A stretch of 11,753 bases of DNA from JAVEYA01 sp034003745 (lineage in GTDB: Bacteria; Bacillota; Peptococcia; DRI-13; PHAD01): contig JAVEYA010000076.1 in assembly GCA_034003745.1 (NCBI GenBank), forward strand, positions 1-11,753, read 5' to 3'. The position numbers were made by a program, and so were the translations under genes. Positions 5,927 to 11,753 of this stretch are shown piece after piece. Under the pieces are notes generated by a model, which was not told the origin of the DNA, searched no databases, and saw only the letters and a program-made list of their open reading frames with translations. Numbering within the stretch: the first letter of the stretch is position 1; every line of letters starts with the position of its first letter.

Positions 5927-7822
5927 TTGCACGCTCGACAGTTGAAGGGGCCCATCTTATTAGCAATCAGCACATTTGCTGTTGTTGCCGCCCTTTTTCA
6001 TCTGTGCACCACGGAATTTGGCGCACTGGAGCCCCGGGAAATGCGCTCTGTTCACCTGCTTTTCCTGATTCCTCTGGTCTTTTTGCTTTTCCCGGCCACT
6101 CCGAAAGCCCCCGGCGACAGAATCCCCTGGTACGACTATCTTTTGGCAGCGCTGGGCTTTGTCGCCAATGGGTACAGTTTTCTTCATGCCGAAAGAATCG
6201 TTTCCCGTGAACAGGGTGTGACGGAAGTCCTGCCCATCGAAGTTATCCTGGGGACAATTATGGTTATTCTCTTGATTGAAGCGTCCCGGCGAATTCTTTC
6301 CAAATGGTTCGCCATCCTCCCTATCTTATTTTTGGCTTATTTGGCTTTGTCCTCGCATATCTCCGGCCTCCTGCATTTTAAATCTTATTCGTATGCGCGG
6401 ATCATTGAAATGTTATATCTTTATCCGGATGAGGGTATTTATGGTTCTTTGACGGGGCTTTCGTCCAATATCCTGTTTATGTATGCAGTATTGGCCGTCT
6501 TTATTATCCGGTGCGGCGTAGCCGATTATCTGATCGAACTGGCTTATGCCCTGGTCGGCGGAATGCGGGGCGGTCAGGCTAAAGTTGCCGTAATTGCCAG
6601 CGCTCTTTACGGATGCATCAGCGGCAGTACGGTGGCGAATGTATACGCCACCGGCAGCATTACCATCCCCTTGATGAAAAAAACAGGTTATCATCCCAAG
6701 ACAGCCGGCGCTATTGAGGCGGCTGCCTCCGCCGGTGGACAGCTGATGCCCCCCATCATGGGTATCGGCGCTTTTGTCATCGCAGAATTAACCGATATTC
6801 CCTATTCGCAGATCATTATTATGGCGGCCCTTCCGGCCCTGTTATATTATCTCGGGATTATGACCATGGTACATTTTGAAGCTGTCAAAGACAACCTTTT
6901 GCCTGAAACGGACTGGGAAAGGCCTGATTGGCGTGATTTGGCCAAACGTTCTTATATGGCGTTGCCCTTTATTCTCATTGCCTTTTTGCTGATTACCGGT
7001 TATTCACCGGCTAAAGCCGCCTTTTATGTGACACTCCTGACTGCTCTTTTAGGATTTATCAATCCCCAGAGCAAAATCAACGCCAAAACAATCCGGGAAT
7101 CCCTATCCGAAGGCGCGGTGACCGCAGCGCAGATCGCCGTGGCGCTGGGCAGCGCCAGTATCATGGTCACTATCATGATCCAGACCGAAGCCGCTCTTTC
7201 CTTCAGCCATATGATCGTCAACGCCTCCGGCGGCGTCCTGCCGGCAGCCTTAATCATCATCTTTTTGGCAGTTTTGCTGTTGGGAACCAGTATTCCCACT
7301 ACTGCCGCTTATCTTATAGCCATAACAGTGGTGGCGGGCGCTCTGGGAGAATTCGGCGTTCCTGCGGTTGCCGCTCACCTCTTTGTCTTTAATTACGCCG
7401 TTATGTCCGACCTCACTCCGCCTTTTTGTGTTTCCGCCTTTGCAGCGGCTTCGCTCTCGGGCGCGGAAATGGTCGCCACGGGGCTGGAAGCCTTCCGTCT
7501 TTCCCTCTCCGGTTTTGTAGTGCCGTTTGTCTTTGTCTTTAATCCTGCCCTGTTAGCCCATGACACGCCGGAAAAGATTTTACTGGCTGTTATTTTAACC
7601 GGCCTGGCCGTCTTTTGTATATCCATTGCCCTTGTCGGCTGTTTTCGGGGCAAAATCAACATCTACCAGCGTATCTTACTGGGTATTGCCGCCGTGCTGC
7701 TGGTTGTTCCCCTGCCCGCTTTACAAACGGCCGGCCTGGTGGCGGCTGTGGCCGGACTGGTTTGGATTGTAATCATCTATCAGCCTGCCGGCGCGCCCGT
7801 TCCTTATCAAAACATCGTGTAA
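5927..7822 (+). CDS. fused TRAP transporter permease (4TM+12TM)
   Basis: Integral membrane permease of 631 residues that joins the small (DctQ-like) and large (DctM-like) TRAP subunits, the arrangement typical of TAXI-type TRAP systems. These import carboxylates or amino-acid-like solutes with a cation gradient and a periplasmic or lipoprotein binding protein. Nearly the whole chain is hydrophobic. The first large-subunit signature is SGSTVANVYATGS, then IPLMKKTGY, AGAIEAAASAGGQ and PPIMGIGAF (about residues 230-285). The second repeat carries GTSIPTTAAY and MSDLTPPFC. I choose TTG at 5927 because GGGGAGG lies 7 nt ahead; the in-frame ATG at 5882 has no ribosome binding site and overlaps the probable promoter. 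No TAXI-type binding protein is in the window. It is divergent from the mutase operon, so importing that pathway's substrate is plausible. No terminator was found before the riboswitch downstream. Confidence 0.93.
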   Translation: MHARQLKGPILLAISTFAVVAALFHLCTTEFGALEPREMRSVHLLFLIPLVFLLFPATPKAPGDRIPWYDYLLAALGFVANGYSFLHAERIVSREQGVTEVLPIEVILGTIMVILLIEASRRILSKWFAILPILFLAYLALSSHISGLLHFKSYSYARIIEMLYLYPDEGIYGSLTGLSSNILFMYAVLAVFIIRCGVADYLIELAYALVGGMRGGQAKVAVIASALYGCISGSTVANVYATGSITIPLMKKTGYHPKTAGAIEAAASAGGQLMPPIMGIGAFVIAELTDIPYSQIIIMAALPALLYYLGIMTMVHFEAVKDNLLPETDWERPDWRDLAKRSYMALPFILIAFLLITGYSPAKAAFYVTLLTALLGFINPQSKINAKTIRESLSEGAVTAAQIAVALGSASIMVTIMIQTEAALSFSHMIVNASGGVLPAALIIIFLAVLLLGTSIPTTAAYLIAITVVAGALGEFGVPAVAAHLFVFNYAVMSDLTPPFCVSAFAAASLSGAEMVATGLEAFRLSLSGFVVPFVFVFNPALLAHDTPEKILLAVILTGLAVFCISIALVGCFRGKINIYQRILLGIAAVLLVVPLPALQTAGLVAAVAGLVWIVIIYQPAGAPVPYQNIV

Positions 7823-7909
7823 AATTCAACTGGTATATTCAGGTATTTGCTAAACCCGACTTGCTTTATTGTGTTTTCTATGTTAAATTAAATTCAAATG
7901 AATACATTA

Positions 7910-7933
7910 TACCTCATCCTTTCGGGTGAGGTA
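7910..7933 (+). promoter_or_regulatory. 5' hairpin overlapping riboswitch P1
   Basis: TACCTCATCC and GGGTGAGGTA can form a 10-bp stem (one G-U) closed by TTTC. Its 3' arm is nearly the same segment that forms the 5' strand of riboswitch stem P1, so the two structures exclude each other. Confidence 0.6.
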
Positions 7934-8103
7934 GAGGCGCGGTGCCTAAGAGTAATCTCCCGGAGTGTGGGAACTGTGAAGGAGACCAAAGGAGTCATCG
8001 CCGAAGTCCGGCAAGCCCCATCTTGCCTGGCTGGGACTGCATCAAACAGGTGCAGTACTGTCGCCGGATATATTTCCGATATGCTGGCGGAGCGCTATCT
8101 CAC
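7926..8103 (+). promoter_or_regulatory. lysine riboswitch (L box)
   Basis: Recognised from the conserved core: GAGGTAGAGGCGCGG, TAAGAGTA, AAAGGAGTCATCGCCGAAG, TGGCTGGGACTGC and the closing GGAGCGCTATCTCAC. Stem P1 pairs GTGAGGTAG (7926-7934) with CTATCTCAC (8095-8103), one G-U. The aptamer binds L-lysine and normally stabilises a downstream terminator, switching expression off. An AGGAAG at 8105-8110 could pair with CTTCCT (8142-8147) in the terminator as an antiterminator, though only 6 bp is weak. A possible promoter is TTGCTT at 7861 with TAAATT at 7884, low certainty. Open frames that run through this RNA are not genes. Confidence 0.9.
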
Positions 8104-8132
8104 GAGGAAGGGAGGGCCGGAAAGTATTTTCT

Positions 8133-8159
8133 TGCTTCAGGCTTCCTGAAGCATTTTTT
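8133..8159 (+). terminator. riboswitch-controlled intrinsic terminator
   Basis: TGCTTCAGG and CCTGAAGCA form a 9-bp perfect stem with a CTT loop, followed by six T. It lies 30 nt after riboswitch P1 and 49 nt before the next gene, the usual layout for premature termination when lysine is bound. Confidence 0.9.
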
Positions 8160-8208
8160 GTTAACAGAATTGCTGCTGTTGCATAAGAAATACAAAGGAG
8201 GTATGATG

Positions 8209-8361
8209 ATGTGTCATTATTGCGGTCATCCTGTCAGCGATGATTCCATCAATATGTTGGTTAACGATATAACCCTCCCGTTCTGCGATGAGGAATGTAT
8301 CCTGCACTATTATCAGGAACGGCAGGAAACCCATTTTCAATCTTGGGTAAGCTTTCGTTAG
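8209..8361 (+). CDS. 50-residue Cys-rich (zinc-ribbon-like) protein under lysine riboswitch
   Basis: The only gene downstream of the lysine riboswitch. Three consecutive ATGs follow AAAGGAGGT; the third, at 8209, has the best 7-nt spacing. The protein has C2-x2-C5 (CHYC) and C26-x3-C30 (FCDEEC), with His3, His7 and His33 close by. This is the pattern of a small zinc ribbon or treble clef (TRASH/MYM-like). The C-terminus is Gln, Arg and aromatic-rich. It is not LysW, which ends in an acidic EDWGE-type tail. There is no export signal. A metal-binding regulator, adaptor or small subunit is possible; the target is unknown. Lysine would be expected to turn it off. It ends just before a strong bidirectional terminator, so no larger lysine gene is in the unit. 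Confidence 0.8.
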   Translation: MCHYCGHPVSDDSINMLVNDITLPFCDEECILHYYQERQETHFQSWVSFR

Positions 8362-8375
8362 GATAAGATGATAAT

Positions 8376-8428
8376 AAAATAAAAGGAGTGTTCAAAGACC
8401 TGTGTCTTCTGAACACTCCTTTTATTTT
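8376..8428. terminator. strong bidirectional terminator
   Basis: Perfect 19-bp inverted repeat (arms 8376-8394 and 8410-8428) with an A-rich start and T-rich end. The 15-nt centre adds a second short stem, AAGAC with GTCTT. It sits between converging genes and can stop transcription from both sides. Confidence 0.92.
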
Positions 8429-8459
8429 GTAACCGTTTCAGCTTATCAGGAAACGTTAC

Positions 8460-9143
8460 TTATAATTCTTTCTCGTATTTGTCCGCCAGCTCGCGGGCGA
8501 AATGGCCCAGGTCGTTTTCCGTATAGGATTTCATCGTTCCGGCGCAGGCGGTGCGGATGCACACATGAATCCATTCTTCCGGAATGTTCAGGGCCTGCAG
8601 TTGTTTACGGGCGGCGACGGCTGCCTTGATGCCTTCGCCCGAGCCGATCGTATTGATTTTCGGCACCAGATCGGCGTCACCGGGCACGACATCCAGGTAA
8701 CCGGGTAATTGGCTTTTAATCAGCTCAAATATCTTCTCATCTTCCGTCTTGACCACCACCAGACCGGGCTCGCCTTGTTCCATCGACTTGGCATGGCCGA
8801 TGATTTTGGCATCCACTACCCGAACGTCTTTATTTTTTACCCTGACTGCGGAATCAACCACGCCTGATGTAGCCATATTGAGGATGATTGCGCCCGGCTT
8901 GGCTATTCCGGTCAATTTATCCACCGTTTCATTTACAGCCGCAGCAGGCAGAACAACAGCAATCAGATCCGCCTCCCGCGCTGCTTCCAGCGAAGACGCG
9001 CTCTTGCCCTGCACCTGGGCCGCCAGAGCTTCGGCACGCTCCGGATGCCGGTCAATCACTATCTTTTGGGTGCTTTCGGGAAACTGTTTTACAACCACAG
9101 AGCCCATCCGCCCCGCTCCGATAACCGCTGCCGTCACTGACAT
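8460..9143 (-). CDS. short NAD(P)-binding oxidoreductase (Rossmann, unknown substrate)
   Basis: Protein of 227 residues starting MSVTAAVIGAGRMG. The GxGxxG of residues 9-14 marks a dinucleotide-binding Rossmann fold of the beta-hydroxyacid dehydrogenase, F420-oxidoreductase or ProC-like type. I use the ATG at 9143 because GGGAGG lies 8 nt ahead; the in-frame ATG at 9176 has none and adds a non-conserved tail (MNKCCAGRYRL). An ID pair (IDRH) at the end of the second strand suggests NAD rather than NADP, but weakly. It is shorter than hydroxyisobutyrate dehydrogenases (about 290) and than diaminohexanoate or diaminopentanoate dehydrogenases (about 340). A C-terminal helical part (KAAVAARKQ) may bind substrate. 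It could reduce an imine or oxo product of the neighbouring pathway. It has its own promoter. Confidence 0.85.
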   Translation of the reverse strand: MSVTAAVIGAGRMGSVVVKQFPESTQKIVIDRHPERAEALAAQVQGKSASSLEAAREADLIAVVLPAAAVNETVDKLTGIAKPGAIILNMATSGVVDSAVRVKNKDVRVVDAKIIGHAKSMEQGEPGLVVVKTEDEKIFELIKSQLPGYLDVVPGDADLVPKINTIGSGEGIKAAVAARKQLQALNIPEEWIHVCIRTACAGTMKSYTENDLGHFARELADKYEKEL

Positions 9144-9207
9144 CAGCCTATACCTCCCAGCGCAACATTTATTCATATCACCATTATATTGGCCATATAT
9201 TTACTAT

Positions 9208-9237
9208 ATTATAAAGACGAAAGGAGCCAATTGCCAA
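9208..9237 (-). promoter_or_regulatory. sigma-A-type promoter of the oxidoreductase gene
   Basis: -35 TTGGCA (9232-9237), an 18-bp spacer and a perfect -10 TATAAT (9208-9213). The -35 box lies inside the hairpin that ends the regulator gene upstream. Confidence 0.7.
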
Positions 9238-9250
9238 GAGCAATGACTCC
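9214..9250 (-). terminator. probable terminator of the GntR gene
   Basis: GGAGTCATTGC pairs with GCAATTGGCTCC over about 11 bp with one bulge, loop TCTTG, then TTTCGTCTTT. The T-tract is broken, so it may terminate only partly. It begins 23 nt after the GntR stop codon. Confidence 0.55.
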
Positions 9251-9272
9251 ATAATCAGAATTTTTTTAGAAG

Positions 9273-9977
9273 CTATTCTTCATCCGTTCTGTAAAGATCC
9301 GTTGTTACATGTTTTTCCATACATTCCACAGCAGCTTTAACATCCCGCTTTTTAATGGCGTCATAAATAATGCGGTGTTCTTCTATCGCCCTCTTATAGC
9401 GATCTTTGACACGCCATGTCTGCATTCTTCCTTCAATGAGAATATCACTGAAACAAGCCATGATTGCTACAAACAATTTATTGTGGCTGGCTTTCATGAC
9501 AGCATTGTGAAACTCAATGGAAGCGTTGATCTCCTGGTCTTCCGAATCAATATTTCTTTCCATATCTTCGATCGCCGCCAGCATCCGGGCAAGATCTTTT
9601 TCAGTTCTGCGCGAACAGGCTAATTCTACCGCCTTCATCTCCAGCGTCGCCCTGATTTCCATCAAATCATTCAAAGTATCCTGCGCAGGCTCGCACGCTT
9701 CTTCCAGGATATCCAACAGCTTTATCCTATCGAGTCCTTTAACGACGTAACCTTCACCCTGTCTTACTTCCAGCACGTTAATAAACTGCAGGGTTTTCAA
9801 AGCTTCTCTGAGCGGCAGCCTGCTGACGCCGAGTTTCAGGGCCAGCTCTCTTTCCGACGGGAGCCGGTCTTCCGGCTTCAAAATGCCATTTTCAATCATT
9901 TCTTTAATTTGTTTAATAATCTGGTCCGATAAATTTTCTTTATTTAATTTTTTAAAACCGTCCAGCTGGTCGCTCAT
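9273..9977 (-). CDS. GntR-family transcriptional regulator, FadR/FCD subfamily
   Basis: Regulator of 234 residues counted from the second Met, which has AAAGGG 7 nt ahead; the first ATG at 9983 is only 1 nt from it. The N-terminal winged helix-turn-helix carries LPSERELALKLGVSRLPLRE and a QGEGYVV wing. The C-terminal all-helical FCD domain has the three His that usually bind a metal and help recognise carboxylate ligands (H157 in FHNAV, H201 in EEHRI, H223 in MEKHV). Such proteins normally repress uptake and catabolic genes until their organic-acid or amino-acid effector binds. It lies between a TRAP-cupin operon and an oxidoreductase, so these are likely targets, and self-regulation is suggested by the palindrome between its promoter and its start. 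Confidence 0.93.
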   Translation of the reverse strand: MSDQLDGFKKLNKENLSDQIIKQIKEMIENGILKPEDRLPSERELALKLGVSRLPLREALKTLQFINVLEVRQGEGYVVKGLDRIKLLDILEEACEPAQDTLNDLMEIRATLEMKAVELACSRRTEKDLARMLAAIEDMERNIDSEDQEINASIEFHNAVMKASHNKLFVAIMACFSDILIEGRMQTWRVKDRYKRAIEEHRIIYDAIKKRDVKAAVECMEKHVTTDLYRTDEE

Positions 9978-10001
9978 ATTCATGCCCTTTCTGTTTTAAT
10001 A

Positions 10002-10010
10002 GGTAATACC
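10002..10010. promoter_or_regulatory. candidate GntR operator
   Basis: GGTA-A-TACC palindrome, 9 bp, placed just after the predicted transcription start of the GntR gene. It resembles the short GT-rich palindromes bound by FadR-type regulators. Only one copy was noticed near a promoter in the window. Confidence 0.4.
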
Positions 10011-10018
10011 ACCAGCAA

Positions 10019-10046
10019 ATTATACCATTATTTCAAGCTAAGTCAA
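10019..10046 (-). promoter_or_regulatory. sigma-A-type promoter of the GntR gene
   Basis: -35 TTGACT (10041-10046), a 16-bp spacer and a perfect -10 TATAAT (10019-10024). It directly follows the terminator of the cupin operon. Confidence 0.75.
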
Positions 10047-10085
10047 GAAGAGAAAAGAGGAGCAGACGATAGCCCCTCCCCTCTT
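10045..10085 (-). terminator. terminator of the TRAP-cupin operon
   Basis: AAGAGGGGAG pairs with CTCCTCTTTT (10 bp including G-U pairs) around a 13-nt loop, followed by a pyrimidine-rich tail. It lies about 35 nt after the cupin stop codon. Confidence 0.55.
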
Positions 10086-10120
10086 CATAGGTCCGAATAA
10101 GTATCTGTTTTCCGCTTTTG

Positions 10121-10465
10121 TTATGGGAAGAATCTCTCCACTTCTACCGAGGGCCAGGTATAAACAATTTTTAACGGCTTATCGCTGTTATTCTTCAGGC
10201 CATGTAAGGTATTAGCCGGGGCCAGCAGCCCCATCCCCTCTTCAATAGGGTATTCCACGCCATTATCCATCATCACTCCCCGTCCTTCGATCACCAGCAT
10301 GGCGTCCTCTACTTTATGGATATGCTGTCTCAGTACCGCGCCGGGCTGCAGTATGACCATACCCAAAGAGACTGCTCCCGCACCGCTTCCTTTATCAATA
10401 TAATGAATCTGCTGGACACCCGGGATAACTTCTTTGTGCAGGGCCTTTTCTTTTGGAACAATCAT
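10121..10465 (-). CDS. single-domain cupin protein
   Basis: Protein of 114 residues with GGGAGG 6 nt before its ATG, starting 16 nt after the binding-protein gene, so the same operon. Cupin motif 1 is PGAVLRQHIHKVED (metal ligands H48, H50 and E53), and motif 2 is APANTLHGLKN (H88). Together these make a full 3-His/1-Glu metal site in a small beta-barrel. Single-domain cupins near TRAP genes are often isomerases, dioxygenase-like enzymes or sugar/acid-binding proteins. This one has no extra DNA-binding domain, so it is an enzyme or ligand-binding protein and not a regulator. Substrate unknown. Confidence 0.9.
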   Translation of the reverse strand: MIVPKEKALHKEVIPGVQQIHYIDKGSGAGAVSLGMVILQPGAVLRQHIHKVEDAMLVIEGRGVMMDNGVEYPIEEGMGLLAPANTLHGLKNNSDKPLKIVYTWPSVEVERFFP

Positions 10466-10481
10466 GTATATCCTCCCAAAC

Positions 10482-11630
10482 TTATTTTTTGGTCAGCTCT
10501 TTATACACTTGACTGAAGCTCTTTACTTCAGCATTAAGAGTAAACTCGGCCGCGTATTTATCGAGTTTTGCGAGAAAAGCCTTGCATTCTTGCTCGCTCA
10601 TAAGTTTCATCGAAACCTTATCGTTTATCCAATTCTGTTCCTGCATGGGTACAGCAATACCCGCAGCTTGCTTCGCCACTTCTGCCGGCCATGCATGAAA
10701 TTCGGCTCCATCCGCAATCATCATGGTAACGGCTTCCTGAACTGTATTGTTCATAATCGCTGCCCATTTATGATCTAACAGCTCTTCTCTGACTTCCAGG
10801 AATATATCACGGATTTCCTGAGGAAACGCATTCCATAAATCCAGGTTGATTACCACTGCTGAAGGTCCTTGCACTCCCGCCCCTATGTCCACAATATGTT
10901 TGGCTTGCTCATGTAGCCGCATACCGGCGGCAGTCCGCAAGCCAAAACTGGTAATGCAGTCGATTACCCCGCTTTCAATGGACGTATAGGTTTCATTATT
11001 GGCGATAGACATAGGGATAGCGCCCAGGATCTTCATGACGTCGCCTTCCACCCCATAAGTACGGGCCTTTAATCCCTTCAACTGGTCAATGGACAAAACG
11101 GGAGTCTTAAAGAGGCAGGCTTCCGCGCCCCAGTTGCTCATATACAGAACTTTGATGTTATTTCTTTCATATTCTTGCTTCCATACTTCAGTTTCTTCAT
11201 ACAACTTGTTGATCGCTTTGTTTAAGCCGTCGGGGCTCTCCAGCCCAGGCCGCCATTTCCATTCCACCCCGCGGCTTATCGGAAGCTCGGCGGAATAATA
11301 CCCATAATTCAGGAAAGATAATTCACTGAGGCCATCCCGTACGGCTCCATAGTGTTCGCCGGTTTTGCGCAACGCCCCGGCCCAATAATACTCGACTTTA
11401 ATGCGTCCGTTGCTGCGGGCGGCCACTTCGTCAAAATACCACTTGTCGATAATGGCCGGCTCTGAATTTTCTATGCTGTAGTAATCGTACTTCAAGGTCC
11501 AGGTCTTTTCCGCATCTTGTGCGGCCCCGCTTCCCTCTTTTTGGACGCCTCCTCCGCAGCCTGCCAAAAAACAGGAAAGCACAATCAGAGACAATACGGC
11601 CAGAATAACACACTTTCTCTTCTCACTCAC
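10482..11630 (-). CDS. dctP: TRAP transporter solute-binding lipoprotein, DctP family
   Basis: Lipoprotein of 382 residues. GTG start with AGGAGG about 9 nt upstream. The signal peptide ends in a lipobox LAGC, so Cys25 would be lipidated and the mature protein anchored outside the membrane. The fold markers of DctP proteins are present, including LKGLKARTYG with Arg190 in the position that usually binds the ligand carboxylate, and an ESGVIDCITS segment. Ligand is therefore probably a carboxylate or amino-acid-like compound, not necessarily a C4-dicarboxylate; the gene symbol is a family name. The gene follows dctM by 30 nt. Confidence 0.93.
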   Translation of the reverse strand: MSEKRKCVILAVLSLIVLSCFLAGCGGGVQKEGSGAAQDAEKTWTLKYDYYSIENSEPAIIDKWYFDEVAARSNGRIKVEYYWAGALRKTGEHYGAVRDGLSELSFLNYGYYSAELPISRGVEWKWRPGLESPDGLNKAINKLYEETEVWKQEYERNNIKVLYMSNWGAEACLFKTPVLSIDQLKGLKARTYGVEGDVMKILGAIPMSIANNETYTSIESGVIDCITSFGLRTAAGMRLHEQAKHIVDIGAGVQGPSAVVINLDLWNAFPQEIRDIFLEVREELLDHKWAAIMNNTVQEAVTMMIADGAEFHAWPAEVAKQAAGIAVPMQEQNWINDKVSMKLMSEQECKAFLAKLDKYAAEFTLNAEVKSFSQVYKELTKK

Positions 11631-11660
11631 CTTTTTTCCCTCCTCTTTTATAATAAATGA

Positions 11661-11753
11661 TTACTTAATACTGTAAGGCAGCCACGTTGCCACCTGAGGT
11701 AAAAACAGAATCACTAAGACCGTCGCCAGAGTAAAGAAAATGAAAGGAAAACA
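11661..11753 (-). CDS. dctM: TRAP large permease subunit DctM, C-terminal fragment
   Basis: Only the last 30 codons and TAA are in the window; the gene runs past the right edge. The fragment (FPFIFFTLATVLVIL, then FLPQVATWLP) is the typical final transmembrane helix and LP-rich end of DctM. It overlaps nothing and leads directly into the binding-protein gene, so the usual dctQ-dctM-dctP order is expected, with dctQ outside the window. Confidence 0.85.
   Translation of the reverse strand, partial: CFPFIFFTLATVLVILFLPQVATWLPYSIK

Noticed and set aside
7942..8361. A 139-codon open frame ending with the zinc-ribbon ORF
   Set aside because: Its first two thirds run through the lysine riboswitch and terminator. 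A strong ribosome binding site lies immediately before the ATG at 8209.
8209..8361. LysW amino-group carrier, suggested by size and the lysine riboswitch
   Set aside because: The Cys spacing differs and the acidic EDWGE-type tail needed for substrate attachment is absent.

Overview
The window looks like chromosomal DNA from an anaerobic, mid-GC Firmicute (Negativicutes or Clostridia are my best guess). The reasons are strong AGGAGG-type ribosome binding sites, sigma-A-like promoters, T-tailed intrinsic terminators, a lysine (L-box) riboswitch, TRAP transporters and an adenosylcobalamin-type mutase. No mobile element, tRNA, rRNA or CRISPR array was seen.

Region 1 (minus strand, 5700 down to 2) is a compact six-gene operon. 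In transcription order it encodes: a small protein with a C-terminal half resembling glucitol PTS IIA; a RidA-family imine/enamine hydrolase; a fold-type I PLP enzyme of the SepSecS (SLA/LP)-like type; an 80-residue unknown protein; a single-chain cobalamin aminomutase-like enzyme; and a P-loop protein reminiscent of the KamB aminomutase reactivase. Inside the operon most gaps are 0-20 nt. Two are larger: a 139-nt gap with a possible repeat, and a 96-nt gap holding a near-perfect palindrome. A good promoter and a perfect 21-bp palindrome lie just ahead of the first gene. The set fits fermentation of a basic or otherwise unusual amino acid: the mutase moves an amino group, the PLP enzyme cleaves or eliminates, and RidA drains reactive imines. 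The substrate cannot be read from the sequence.

Region 2 (plus strand, 5927-8361) is divergent from the operon. It holds a fused 4TM+12TM TRAP permease with no matching TAXI-type binding protein in view. After it comes a lysine riboswitch with an intrinsic terminator, controlling only a 50-residue Cys-rich (zinc-ribbon-like) ORF. A very strong hairpin closes this unit.

Region 3 (minus strand, 11753 down to 8460) contains the tail of a DctM TRAP large permease, a DctP-type binding lipoprotein and a single-domain cupin, ending at a terminator. A FadR-type GntR regulator follows, with its own promoter and a possible self-operator, then a short NAD(P)-binding oxidoreductase with its own promoter. 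These genes look like uptake and regulation for one carboxylate or amino-acid-like nutrient.

The most interesting item is the operon around the permuted KamDE/OraSE-like mutase. Its cobalamin motif differs from the usual one, and its candidate PLP lysine is two residues out of the usual register. The lysine riboswitch in front of a lone 50-residue ORF is second.
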